DNA from: Gnetum montanum
Lineage: Eukaryota > Streptophyta > Gnetopsida > Gnetales > Gnetaceae
DNA: 64,000 bases
Direction: 5' to 3'
Assembly: GCA_015680685.1 (NCBI GenBank)
Contig: MNCI01030540.1
Location: 197,203 to 261,202, forward strand
Shown here: positions 1 to 11,650 of the stretch, one piece after another
Layout of the letters: each line of letters starts with the position of its first letter
How positions within the stretch are numbered: position 1 is the stretch's first letter
Notes under the pieces: model-generated
Seen by the model: the letters and a program-made list of their open reading frames with translations, nothing else
What the model was told of the DNA's origin: nothing
Database searches by the model: none
Made by a program: the position numbers and the translations under genes

Positions 1-209
1 TGTCCTGTTTTCACAGCTGCCCCATGAAGAGGCGCCTTCAACTTACCGTTGGTGATAGACTTTTAACATTGCAGATACAGTGAACATCAGGTCAATGATA
101 AGTTGCAAAGAAAGAACAAGCACGGCTACAGATAAAACCCCCGGGAAAAATGACTGTTGTAATCGCTTTTTCCTGTCCCTTTTGACATTTCGTACGGAAT
201 GGTTGCTAT

Positions 210-340
210 TGAAACAAGTGAAACATAGGTTCACTTTAAGATTTATAAAAATTTATTACTCAGTATTACCTAATAAAATCCAATGTATAACTTTAGGTAT
301 TAGGTTACCCACAAAATCCATACGATAAGGCCTAACAGAC
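210..340 (-). repeat. SINE-like dispersed repeat, copy 1 (diverged)
   Basis: About 125 bp that align by eye along their whole length with 41547-41675, in the same orientation. Read on the minus strand it starts near CTGTTAGGCC and ends near CACTTGTTTC. The RNA polymerase III box A is degenerate in this copy, so the tRNA-derived assignment rests on the better-preserved copy at 41547-41675. It lies 290 bp beyond the 3' end of the dioxygenase gene. Confidence 0.5.
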
Positions 341-629
341 CTTGTTTTTAGACTAGTTCATAATATTATATAATAATTAAAAAATAAGTAAATGAGAATA
401 AACTAATTGAAAAATATATTCACGATAACAAAAGCTTTTATTTTTATAGAGGAAAATCCATCCTCCACCTTAGTAAGACGATGAAATCGCGGAGGCAGGA
501 CTTGTGTTATGTAACCAAGCCTACTTTTGTTTGCGACTAAAGCTTCAAAGTTCAAACAGAGATAAACAATGAGGTTAAAAAAAAAAAAAAAACGCCAGAT
601 CGAGGTACAAAAGCAGCTAAGATTTTTGA
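341..629. other. 3' flank of the dioxygenase gene
   Basis: AT-rich DNA without a credible reading frame. On the minus strand an AATAAA sits at 442-437, about 190 bp past the dioxygenase stop codon, and could serve as its polyadenylation signal. A run of 16 A (577-592 on the plus strand) lies between the stop codon and that site. Confidence 0.35.
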
Positions 630-1786
630 TTATGCAGCCTCGCTGGCTTTTGCAGCGGCAAAGTGAGTGAATCTTTCAACGTAATGCTCTTTAAACGTCA
701 TGGGGGATTTCCGTAGGCATTGCTGGCCTTGTGATTGTTTTAAAACCCCTGGCAGAGGCTCCACAATTGCATCCTCAGCCGGGTAAAGAAACGCCACCAC
801 CGAAATTCTGCTCTTCTCCGTGTTCACCACTGCCCGATGATAAGCAGCTTCAAATTTCCCGTTGCTGATTGCCTGCAATCATCAGCGCCACACACAACAA
901 AACAGCACAGAAAAACAAAAAAAAAAACACACACAATCAATAAGCCAAGTTCCTCCTCCCTCTCTCAACTTCATCAAAAAATGCATGCCAGGAAAAGCCT
1001 AACAATCCCCACGAACTAATTTTTCTGAAAAACAACTTGGGTTGGTGCTCGTATCCTGAAATTAATGGAAGCTGAAGCCTTGTGATTTACCTCCAGAAAT
1101 GTGCCGAGGTTGACGACCAGGGCACCAGGGATGGGCGGAGCAGAAACCCAAGTTTTGCCGCCATCACAACTGGTCTCGAGGCCGCGAACATCATCCTGCA
1201 CCAGAATCGTAATCGCACACGGATCACGGTGCGCAATCAAAGCCACATTAGTATCAGTAGTACTGCTTCCAGAGCTGTCGCCCTGGCGATAATAATTTAA
1301 AAGAATCTTCTGCGTGGGTTCCTTGCAAGCCTTCACAATATCATTCTCTTCCAATCCCAGCGCCAGCGAAAGCAATCGCAGCAGATCCAGAGCCACTGCG
1401 TGCATGGTTTCACAGTACTTCTGCAGCACGTTTCGCCACTCGGGTGGCTGATCCGGCCACTTTGAGCAGTCGCGCCTCTGCGCTGGCATGGTGTCGAAGA
1501 GGTAGAACTCGCGGACGGTGTTGTGGAGCAGGTCCGTGATGCCACCGCGAGCATGGAATCTGTGGCGGAATTCTGGAGGCATGGCCAGGAAAGCGCGTGA
1601 AATTTGATGCATCTGAGCAATGAGCTCTGCGTCCACGCCATGATCGATGATTTGAAACAGTCCCCATTTCTGGCACGCTGCTCTGATTTCCTCCACGATT
1701 CTTGAACGATCTCCCCGCAGAGATATCACGGGGAGACCATCTTCGCTGTTAACAATGGAGGAATCGGCAGGAGCAGCAGGAGCCAT
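630..1786 (-). CDS. 2-oxoglutarate/Fe(II)-dependent dioxygenase, flavanone 3-hydroxylase-like (two exons)
   Basis: Exon 1 is 1786-1091 and exon 2 is 872-630; the intron 1090-873 (218 bp) has GT and AG ends and phase 0. The spliced protein has 312 residues. The N-terminal DIOX_N region contains WGLFQIIDHGVD. The 2OG-Fe(II) oxygenase fold follows, with NYY (N164-Y166), iron ligands H186 and D188 (HRDP), distal iron ligand H244 (YHRAVVN) and the 2-oxoglutarate-binding R254-I255-S256. All cofactor residues are therefore present. The segment RRDCSKWPDQP and the general layout resemble flavanone 3-hydroxylase, which oxidises flavanones to dihydroflavonols in the cytosol. The family usually has about 340-370 residues; this one has a short N-terminus and lacks about six residues near residue 85. 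I chose the start at 1786, not the upstream in-frame ATG at 1918, because MAPAAP fits the family and a TATA-like site and G-box lie just upstream. The substrate cannot be told from sequence. Confidence 0.85.
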
Positions 1787-1854
1787 TCTGGGTTGTTCTT
1801 GCACCAGAATGCGCAGAACCAATACATACATCCAAAAGGCAAAACCACAGTACC

Positions 1855-1883
1855 TATTTAGAGATACAGTTATGGCCCACGTG
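1855..1883 (-). promoter_or_regulatory. G-box and TATA-like site upstream of the dioxygenase
   Basis: A perfect CACGTG palindrome at 1878-1883 lies 92-97 bp before the chosen ATG; in gene orientation it reads ACACGTGGG. A weak TATA-like CTAAATAG lies nearer the gene at about 1862-1855. G-boxes bind bZIP and bHLH factors and are common in light-, ABA- and flavonoid-related promoters. Whether this one is used is inference. Confidence 0.4.
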
Positions 1884-1919
1884 TTGTTGCATTCTACCAC
1901 ACGAATCCCACCAAACACC

Positions 1920-3179
1920 TAAGGCCACGAATGGTAGCTCCATACCCACCAAACCCTGTTTAAGTTGCCACAGGATTTTTGTTCCCATTAGGCAGTGAAT
2001 AATTTATGGTTTTGTCTGCATGCATACATGCGCATCCTCCTCGGGCTATGATCTTATCCCCATTATCAGGTATATGGTTTTGTATGCAGCCCATCATCAT
2101 GTTTGTTGAATAATAAAGATGAACAAAATGAAAAGCGATAAAACATAAACCAGAAGTTCCGCTTCTCCTTTCAAATTTTGGGTGCCTTTCCATGCCTGCA
2201 CTGCAGCTTGCAGTTATTTCCTCAGCAGCAGCAGCCATGTCATTTGAAAATCAGTCTGAGTGGTACATTTCATCCAATTTGCGGCAATTCTTTTCTGTTG
2301 CTATAAGTGTTCGAGTGTTTTGGTTTTTGTTTTTATTCATTTGGTGTTTCCCGGACCCTTTTTGCTAATGATAACTTGTTTTCGTTTTAATTAGTTCCCA
2401 GCTGCAAAATAGAGGGTTGTTTGTTTCGTTTTTTTAGCTTGGGCTAGTTTCATTCTTATTGTTGTAATTCGCATTGCGTTTTCAAGTCAATGGATAGCAT
2501 AATATAGAGTATTTTTTTTAGGCATTCAACGTAATGGTGGAAACAATTGTAAAATAACCATTAAAAATTATTTTTGAAAAATGTGCTATCATCAGAGAAA
2601 TTTAATTTTACCGATTTATGTTCATGATGATGTTTTGCACTATTTCAAAGAAAACTTTGTATTTGCAATTCATCATCATCCGTATCACATTGTTTCCCAC
2701 CATTTTATACAACTGCCTAAATGCGAACAAGTTGCAAGCCGTATGAGATGGCAGTTTGATAATTTTTTTGTCTTCAAAATAGTATCGCAATTTTGAAGGT
2801 CTTTCTGAAGGATTGCAGGTAGATGTGTGTCGCAGTCTCCTCGCAAGGGTTTCTAGGAACTGAGGCTGCTTCTGTCGGTCTGCATTTCTTTTGTCTTCCA
2901 AGCTTCTGGTAGCTCACGATGATTCGAGTCATTATTTAATTACATTGCAAAAACTTGCGGCTAGCATGACTCTAGCATTCATCGAGCACTGTATTCGCCT
3001 TTCAGAAGCTTGAAATTTTTTCATGTTACTAGCTTCTGAATAACAACGCATGTTCCGAAGGACTCTCGGTTCGGTTGTGGGTCGCAGTCAGTGTGAATGG
3101 GCTTCGAGCTATGCGACAGAGATTTTTTACGAACTGTGGCATTGGATTCGGGAAACGCATTAAATTTGCAATGGGTACA
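1920..3179. other. Intergenic DNA without a recognised gene
   Basis: Upstream flank of the dioxygenase gene. The short open frames here (for example about 2600-2900 on both strands) have no recognisable domain or codon pattern. I see no clear repeat structure. Confidence 0.5.
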
Positions 3180-5350
3180 TGTGAGAGGAGGAGGAATCGA
3201 GGATTCATGATTCTCTTGGGTACATGTTCGTGAAAAAAAAGTGGTGACGGGTTCGTAGCTGGACATGATAGAAAAAATTTAAATATATTATTTTTTTAAA
3301 ACATTAAATCTCATATATCATAAAAAGAACATTGTAAAATATAGAACAAGTACAATGTAAATCCAAAATATTGTTAATGCTTAAAAATTTCACAAAAGAT
3401 TGCAATATCACCATTACATTGAAGCAAGAAAATTTGCAAAGGCATGAGGGCATCCAATCAATTTCCTTACTCAAGAGCCATAATCTTCCTAAACATATAA
3501 TTTTTGCAACAACCAAAATGACAGCAATAAAATGAAACCCTTTTGTTACTCAATTCAATCTTTTTAAAAATGAAATTAAGCCTCAACCAAATTTATAACA
3601 AATATAACAAATCACGTGCAGTAATACTTTTGTTCACCGAAGATGTGAGGAGTGCCATAGGGCTATGTTGAAGACAACCACATTATAAGAAAACACAACT
3701 TAACAAAACTGGGCACAGCCGAGTAACTCACGTCACATAGTCATGGGAAAAGTAAAAACAGAGTACCATGAGTTTGCATATGACCATTGGCCATGTGCTG
3801 CTGGGCTTCATTGGCCCATAAGCAAACAAATTTTTTTAAAAAAAAAAATTCAACAAGCATCCATCCGTCATCATGTTCATAACCCATGATCCATGACGCT
3901 GTTTTGTTTTTTCTTTTTCCAGCAGAGAAAAAGAGCAAGAACCAGTAATGACCAATAAACACGCGTGAATGTGTGAGTCGTGGCGGAACCTTTGACGCTC
4001 CCAAAGGCCAATCCATGCAAATGCAATGTTTGCCTCGCATGCCCTGTTCCAAACTTGATTTCCGTATGACCAAAACTTGGCCCTTCAGGCCTTCGGTTAC
4101 CAAAGTAGCCCTTTTGTGATTTCCCTGTGTTTGTTTATTCATTCGTACTCCCTGTTTTCTGTGGTCTGTCATGCCGATGCCATGAATCTTGATTGCTTGC
4201 TGGCCACTTAACAATGAAATGAAGTTTAAGATTCAGAACAGGAGAAGACAAGTATGATTTTAATGCACATTGCAGACATCGAGAACAAGGCAATGAGGCA
4301 AGGCAAGACAACCATTTCAATGTATATGTCAGACAAAATTTCATTAAAAATTATGAAATAAGAACCCATTGTGGATTTAAGGATTTAATGTGCTTCTGTA
4401 CGCAAATAGTTCGTGAAAATTTATCTGAATCCGGAATCTCCAGTGCATAGATCTGCATGGATTGGCCTTTGGGAGCATCAAAGGTTCAGCCCTTGCTCAC
4501 ACATTCACGCATGTTTATTGGTCATTGCTGGTTTTTGCTCTTTATCTTGTATCTCTCCTGAAAAAAGAAAACGCAAAACAGGGTCATCGTCATGGGTCAT
4601 GAGTCATGAACATGATGATGGATGAATGCTTGTTCAACTTATTTTACAATCTGTTTGTTTATGAGGCAACGAAGACCAGATGGCCAATAGCCATATGCAA
4701 GGTCATGGCTCTCTGTTTTTACTTCTCCTTCTTCATGACTAGTGCTGATTTCCCAGCATCCAAAAGGTTTTCGATCATAGGTGAGGTGAGTTACTGGCCC
4801 GTGCCTAGTTTAGTTAAGTTGTGTCTTCTTATAATGTGGTTGTCTTTTCAACATGACCCTATGGCACTACTCACAAGTCATTGTTGAACAAAAGTATTAA
4901 TAGATGTGATTTGTTATAAATTTGGTTGAGACCTGAGGCTTAATTTCATTCTTGAAAAGATTGGATTGAGTAACAAAAGGGTTTGTTTTATTGCTATCGT
5001 TTTGGTTGTTGCAGAAATTATATGTTTGGCTGGATTATGGCTCTTGAGTAAGGAAATCGATTGGATGCCCTCTATACCTTTGCAAATTTTCTTGCTTCAG
5101 TTTAATAGTGATATTGCAATCTTCTGTGCAATTTTTAAGCATTAACAATATTTTGGATTTACATTGTAGTTGTTCTATATTCTGCAATGTTTTTTTCATG
5201 ATACATGAGATTTAATTTTTTAAAAAAACTAATATATTTAAATTTTCTCTATCACGTCCCCAACTATGAACTTGTCCCCACTTTTTCTTAAGGCACATGT
5301 ACCTGAACACATTCAGAATCATGAATCCTTGATTCCTCACTTCCACAAAT
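3180..5350. repeat. Long imperfect inverted repeat (foldback-like), arms about 0.9 kb
   Basis: The left arm 3180-4030 reads as the reverse complement of the right arm 4445-5350, with scattered differences. The spacer of about 420 bp (4031-4444) has no matching partner. Anchor pairs seen by eye: 4000-4020 with 4453-4480 (GCATGGATTGGCC), 3440-3516 with 5015-5090 (GGAAATCGATTGGATGCC in the right arm), 3280-3330 with 5200-5245 (ATATATTTAAATTTT) and 3195-3235 with 5290-5340 (AATCATGAATCC). No transposase is visible, and similarity fades past both outer ends. It could be a foldback-type element or a local inverted duplication. A transcript through it would fold into a long double-stranded RNA. Confidence 0.75.
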
Positions 5351-5393
5351 CGGATTCTTTTGATGCATAGGCTTCCAAAAACTACAAATGCTT

Positions 5394-5830
5394 TCATATT
5401 TAGTGACTAATTTCCATCACTCTACTAATTTTGCATGAAGATTTTCTTGGAGAGAAAATTGGGTTTGTGGTGGACTCTAATAACTCCTTTCTAGATGACA
5501 AGTTCTCAAAATCTTTCAATATCCATGTCTTTGAGAACTGTTTCCTATCATCGTCAATGTTGTTTTTATTTGAGCAGCCTTTTGCGGATGAAATTGATAT
5601 AAGGGTTCTATGAAATTGATATAAGGGTTCTATGAAATTGACAGTTTCTATGAAATCTTTGATGTTTGCATATTTGGTAACAAATTTCCATCATCTATGC
5701 TATTTTTTCTAGAAGGTTCTTCATGGGATGGAACTGATTTTTTGAAGGTCTCTAATATGTCTTCCTTTGATGATAGGTGCTCATCATCTTTGTTGTGTTC
5801 ATTTGAAGATTTTTGAAGATTTTTGATGTT
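5394..5830. repeat. Two-copy direct repeat with a 22 bp minisatellite between the copies
   Basis: The stretch starting near 5394 (CATATTTAGTGACTAATTTC) recurs at about 5668 (CATATTTGGTAACAAATTTC), and similarity continues for roughly 130 bp. Between the copies a 22 bp unit ATGAAATTGATATAAGGGTT (plus CT) is repeated exactly at 5588-5609 and 5610-5631, followed by a partial third copy. I see no coding potential. Confidence 0.6.
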
Positions 5831-7029
5831 TCAATGGTATCACATTTGGATGGCTAGTTACTAGTGCCTAACCCATATTCATCAGTAATATTTGAAGAAG
5901 TATTTGTTTCATACATGGAATTAGTCATGGCTACAAATGATTTCACTATTACATGCTACCAACAACTTAAGTTTACAAATCAAGTAATAAATGTTGAAAT
6001 AATAATCATGAACATAAAAAGCATAATTACCTTATATTCTAAATTCTTATGTTGATTCCTACTATCTTCGTTATTTGATTGTACTTGTGTTTGCATTGTT
6101 AGAACATCTAATTGCAATCAAAAACAAATTTTGTTAGCATAATGAGATTGATGGGTATATACTACCACATATAAGAGATGGAAATGAAACTATGGAGAAA
6201 CACCTAGTTCACTTTTAAAACATCTATAATGCCTTTGCAAAAGTACCTCAATCCCCTCCAAACTGAGACAACTTGCTTAAAATAAAGCTTTTCCAATGTG
6301 ATTCAACCTTTAGGAGAGTTATCTGTTCATCCTTATCTGCAATTACTCTTTGCATTTTGGAATTTAAATTGTTAATTGATCTCATAAACTACCTTATTGG
6401 AATACATAATAAAATTAAAGTAAAACTCTTTTTTAAAAAAAATATTGAAAAATGCTATTGAGAATTTTTAATATGATAATGAAATGATTGTCAAGAAACA
6501 GGTATAATAATGACAATGTCAACCCATTGGTAACTAGTGTATAATCCAAACATATTCAATTATGGCTTGTTGGAAAAGGGCATTTGGCATCCAACATATG
6601 GTGATACACAACCTTAAAACTCCACCAAATTATCAAGGCTCAAATGAATTCAAAATTATAAGAATTTTTTTTTAATGAAAGGTTATTTTTGATATCAAAT
6701 GAGTGATTTTCATTATGTAAACTCAAATCTAAAATTCAAATCAAAGTGGAAATTCATTATGAGTGGATAATTCTAGCAACCCCTAACAAAGATCATTTTC
6801 AGTCATTTTTTTTTTAAATCATCGCTTTATAGTTTTGAGATGTGCATTTACATAGAGTTTTAACAATGTATCATTATTAAGAAACTATAATAGAAAAAGC
6901 TAAACATCTAGATGCATGAAATAACATTTTAATTTTCATACATTATTTAAACAAGAGACTAAACAAAAAAAACCATTACATTAGCAGTATCTTTGTGCAA
7001 TAATTTTTGAAGGTTCTGAATAGCTTTGA
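5831..7029. other. AT-rich DNA without a recognised feature
   Basis: Homopolymer-rich sequence. Short open frames at 5864-6055 and 6273-6461 have no family resemblance. I see nothing else in it. Confidence 0.5.
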
Positions 7030-9410
7030 TCGATAGCATCAAACTTCTGGATGATTCTTTGCCTTTTGATATCTTAAAACTCCAAGAAATTGTTCCCTTC
7101 AAGTAGGTTTTAATGCCTTCCTGCATAGTGCCTTGCAATTTACCTAGACCTTGCTACCATATGATCCCCTATCTTCCAGAAGTAACAAACTCAAAGTAAT
7201 TGTTCCCTATCAAAAGGTCTGAATGCCTTCTAGAAGAGATTGTGAGAGGGTGCTACTCGCACTACCTCACAATTTATGTGGACCTTGCTACCGAATGATC
7301 TTTTACCTTCCAGATGACCCTCTACCTTCCAAAAGCCTCTAAATGCCTCCAATTGATCTTTTGCCTTCTAGATGATCTTCTGCCTACTGGTAGCCTTAAA
7401 CTTCAAGAAATTATTTCTTTCGGGAAGGCATGAATGTCTTACAGTTGGGATTGTAAGAGGGTGCTAGTTGCATTGCCTCACAATTTACTTGGATCTTGCT
7501 ATTGGATGATCCTCTACCTTTCGAAAGACGTTAAATGTCTCTAGTTGATCTTTTGCCTTCCAAATGATCCTCTACCTACCGATAGCCTTAAAATCTAAGT
7601 AATTATTCCCTTTGGGAAGGTATGAATGCCTTCTGGTTGGGATTGTGAGAGGGTGTTAGTCGCACTGCCTCACAATTTACATAGTACTTACTACTAAAGG
7701 ATCCTTTTCCTTCTATAAGCCACAAATTCCAACCAATTATTCTCTATCGGAAGGCCTGGATGCCTTCTAGTTGATCTTTTGCCTTCCACATGACCCTCTA
7801 CCTACTAGTAGTCTTAATGTCCAAGCAATTATTCCCTTTGGGAAGGTATGAATGTGTTTTAGTTGGAACTACAAGAGGGTGCTAGTCATACTACCTTGCA
7901 GTTTACATAGTACTTGCTACTGAATGACCCTCTACCTTCTAGAAGCCACAAATTCCAACCACTTATTCCCTACCGAAAGGCCTAGATGCCTTCTGGATTA
8001 TCTTTAACCTTCCAGATAACCCTCTGTCTTCTATTAGCCTCAAACTCTAAGCAATTGTTCCCTTCTAGAAGGTTTGAATGCCTTTCAATTGGTACTATGG
8101 AAAGGTGCTAATCACACTACCTTACAATTTATGTAGTACTTACTATCAGATGATTCTTTACCTTCCAATAGCCAAAAACTCCAACCAATTATTCCCTATC
8201 AGAAGGCTTGGATGCCTTCTGAATGATCTTCAGCCTTCCAGATGACCCTCTACCTTTTGGTAGCCTCAAACTCCAAGTAATTATTTTCTTCTGGAAGGCT
8301 TGAATGCCTTTTGTTTGGGACTGTAAGAGGATTCTAGTTGCACTGTCTTGTATTTTACGTAGTACTTGTTACCCATGATCCTTTGCCTTCCAAAAGCCAC
8401 AAATTCCAACCAATTATTCTCTAGATGATCCACTACCTTCCACTAGCCTCAAACTCTAAGTAATTGTTTTCTTCTAAAAGGTCTAAATGCCTTTCGAATG
8501 GAACTGCGAGATGGTGTTAGTCCCACTGCCTCACAGTTTATGTAGTACTTGCTATCAAATGATCCTTTGCCTTTCAAAACCCATAAACTCCAACCAATTA
8601 TTCCCTTTCGAAAGGTCTGAATGCCTTTCGAATGATCCTATGCCTTATGGTACCTAAAGCTTTAAGTAGTTCTTCCCTTTCAGAAAGTTTGAATGCCTTC
8701 TAGTCAAAACTACTAGAGAGTGCTAATTGCACTACCTTGTAGTTTACATAGTACTTGCTACTGAATGACCCTCTACCTTTTAGAAGCCACAACCTCCAAC
8801 CAATTATTCTCTTTTAGAAAGTTTGAATGCCTTCTGGATGATCTTTAGTCTTCCAGATGGTCCACTGCCTTTTGGTAGTTTAAAACTTTAAGCAATTCTT
8901 CCCTTTCGGTAAGTTTGAATGTCTTCTAGTTAGGACTACAAGGAGGTGCTAGTCACACTACTTCGTAGTTTATGTAGTACTTGCTATTGAATGACCTTCT
9001 ACCTTCTAGAATCGACAAACTTCAACCAATTATTTTCTTTTCGAAGGTCTGAATGCCTTCTAGATGATCTTCAGGCTTATGGATGATCCTCTAACTTCTA
9101 GTAGCCTAAAAATTTAAGTAATTCTTCCCTTCTAGAAAGTCTGAATGTCTTTTGGTTGGAACTACGAGAGGTTCCTAGTTACACTGCCTCATAGTTTATG
9201 TAGTACTTACTACCAAATGATCTGTTGCCTTCTAAAAGCCATAAAGTCCAACCAATTATTTCCTTTCGGAAGGTCTAAATGCCTTCCAGATGATCCTCTA
9301 CCTTCTAGTAGCCTGAAATTCCAAGTAATTATTCCCTTCTAGAAGGTTTGAATGCCTTCCTGTTGGGACTATGGGCTGATGCTAGTCACACTTCCTCGCA
9401 ATTTACAATG
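7030..9410. repeat. Diverged tandem array, about 11 units of about 213 bp
   Basis: The anchor related to GAGAGGGTGCTAGTCGCACT recurs near 7245, 7457, 7649, 7875, 8101, 8327, 8509, 8716, 8943, 9168 and 9376. Spacing is 182-227 bp, most often near 226. Each unit also has about two copies of a segment resembling CCAATTATTCCCTT followed by a short inverted repeat of the form GAAGGC-spacer-GCCTTC, so the unit is close to a dimer of two related halves. The copies differ at many positions, mostly transitions, which points to an old satellite-like array. No protein is encoded. Confidence 0.85.
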
Positions 9411-10859
9411 CACACTAGGAGATGTAAGCATATCCAAGTTGCAGCCTGTCATCATTAGAATGAATATGCATTCATGTCAACATGAAACACTTCCATGAGC
9501 ATGATGACACATTATCCATGTACATCAATAAAAAATTCACAACATACATATCCATGCTCTCACCGACCACATCATAGGCTTTGCAATTGCCTAATGGGAA
9601 CAATGATAACCTTGTCCATATCCCACCAATCCCTTTGTATTCAAGGCCATATCTAATCATAAATGGTACCAAGGAAAAAGTTATGTTTGTTATCATCCCA
9701 TGCCATACAATGCTATACAATGTCATATGATGCTATGCATGACCGATGGATACCCATCCTCCTATGCCCATTCGTCTATTACATGACCATGAGTGTGAAA
9801 ATGTGATGCCAACATTAGGAACAAAATTTAGGCTCCATTTCTTTAGCCTATTTCTTTTCCTTTTCATTCTTGAGTGAAGTTGATAATCCAATCTAAACTC
9901 TTCTACCTACTAAGCATTTGGCATCAACCTTCCATGTAGACTTGGGGCTTAAATCCTCCTCGCATTAGCTCCATTTCATAGTTTCTACTATAAGTGGTTC
10001 CATTAATTTTTTTTTTGTATCTTTCACTACTATTTTGCTACACCATTTTAGCATTCATTGTTATGTTTTCTAATTCTCCCTATTTACATTATTCTAAATT
10101 TACCTTCCATAGACATGGTTTAAGTCTACCCTCATCAACCTTTGAATTTTTGTTTCTAATCTTACCAGCCCCTAAATATCTTTGATGTCATAATATTGAC
10201 TTTTTTTTTATTATATCAAGTATCAGTGCACCTTATATACGTCTCACATTCTAGCTGATTTAGGACTACTTTATAGGTTGTGATCCACTATGACTCGCAT
10301 GAGAGCAAAAAGTTTTATGTGAGAACATGCAAGTCATGGGTTCATCACAGTTTAGGGAAGAGAGATGTATTGAATAGTGTGAGGTCCTACATAGCATAGA
10401 ACATTGTAATTATCTCCTAGAACTAAATTTCAACAGTGCGATGGGTTGCGAGTTGCATAGTCAAGTATTTTTTACAGTGCAACCACAACGTGTGAGATAT
10501 GATAGTGCAGGTTTTGTGTAGTACAAGTTGCAAATCACTGTGTCAAGTAGGTGTTTTGGAAAAGTCTTCTGCAAAGACATGCCAGTCATGGGTTCTTGCA
10601 ATTGGCAAAAAGTGAGTTGTTAATGAATGAAATTTTAATATGAACAACCCTTATCTCATTTTTAATATATTAAATTTTATCAATTTATCTAGACCAAATG
10701 CTTTTGTACAGTAAAGAAGTTATAGACATGATATTTATTCTTATCAATGCAAATTCAAGAACAATGACATCTGAAAAGATTACTTAAAGACTAGTGAATT
10801 CATTAATCAATTACATAATGTAAGTTGTTCAACTGGGACACACCTATAGCTCAACTGGT
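9411..10859. other. Intergenic DNA with a dispersed repeat relic
   Basis: 9411-10240 shows no recognisable gene. About 10250-10700 is rich in TGCAAG/TGCGAG-type words and resembles 20000-20760, including a shared stretch around GTCATGGGTTCTTGCA (10584-10601) and CATGTAAGTCACAGGTTCTT (20572-20592). It is a dispersed repeat of unknown class. Confidence 0.4.
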
Positions 10860-11650
10860 GCAATATGTGTAGAGATAAACCTATAGCTCAACAGGAAAAA
10901 GATCCATCTCATGGTCCAAGAAGGCATCGTGCTAGGGCACCAAATTTCACAAAAAGGGATTGAGGTAGACCCAGAAAAGATAAGGGTCATCCAAGGAATA
11001 ACGAACCAACTAGAGATCATGAAAGATGTCTAATCATTCCTTGGACACACTAGTTACTACCAGTGATTTATTGAGAAATTGCAAATTCATTGGTAGAACT
11101 TACAAAGAAGGATGCACATTTCATTTGGACCAAGAAATATGAACACACATTCTAACAATTAAAGCAGAAACTCATAGAAACACCAATCCTACAGGCACTA
11201 GATTGGTCCAAACCATTCCATATCATGATAGATGCATCTAACTATGCTTTGGAAGTAGTGCTCCTGCAGATGGATGATAAGAAACATTCATATTATATCC
11301 ACTATGTGAGCCAAAGCATTGTGGGGGCATAATTAAATTACACCACCACGGAAAAAGAATTAATGGTAGTGGTGTATGCACTAGAAAAGTTTAAACATTA
11401 TGTGCTAGGTTACAAAGTATTTGTACATATAGACCATAGTGTAATTTGCTTCCTCATGAATAAGCTGATGGTGAGCCCTCATGTTATATGCTGGCTTGTG
11501 ATCTTGCAGGAATTTAATCTTACTATGGTAAATCGAAAAGGGACCAAGAATGTGATCACTGACCACCTCTCTCACTTAAGATGGGATAACAAAAAGGAGG
11601 AGAGCTTGATCTTTGATAGTTTCCAGATGAACTCTTCTTTATTGGAGTAA
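10860..11650 (+). pseudogene. Element C pol: end of reverse transcriptase and RNase H
   Basis: Conceptual translation aligns with element B from the segment after the catalytic YxDD-type box. The connection motif FLGHTSYY is recognisable near 11037. RNase H shows YTTTEKEL (about 11339) running into VVVYALEKFKHYVLGYKV and then IDHS, the usual motif being TDHS. The longest open part is 11363-11650 (95 codons). The rest is broken by stops and shifts, so it is not functional. Confidence 0.75.

Noticed and set aside
1016-1918. A single 300-codon frame of the dioxygenase starting at 1918 and reading through the intron
   Set aside because: The part past 1091 lacks the family's C-terminal motifs, while splicing at 1090/873 restores them in frame. 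The residues before 1786 do not resemble the family and include the promoter region.
3741-4214. Open frame of 157 codons on the minus strand inside the inverted repeat
   Set aside because: Low-complexity ends, no domain, and the partner arm does not keep the frame.
3180-5350. MicroRNA precursor
   Set aside because: Arms are far longer than a typical MIR hairpin and no small-RNA evidence is available; a foldback or hairpin-siRNA locus fits better.
7030-9410. Possible CRISPR-like array because of regular repeats
   Set aside because: Units of about 213 bp without short repeats and unique spacers, in a plant-like context; this is a satellite.
10845-10900. Two CCTATAGCTCAAC words resembling a tRNA box A
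   Set aside because: The second word is explained by homology to the reverse transcriptase of element B (the GGCTCAATTGC region), and no box B follows either.
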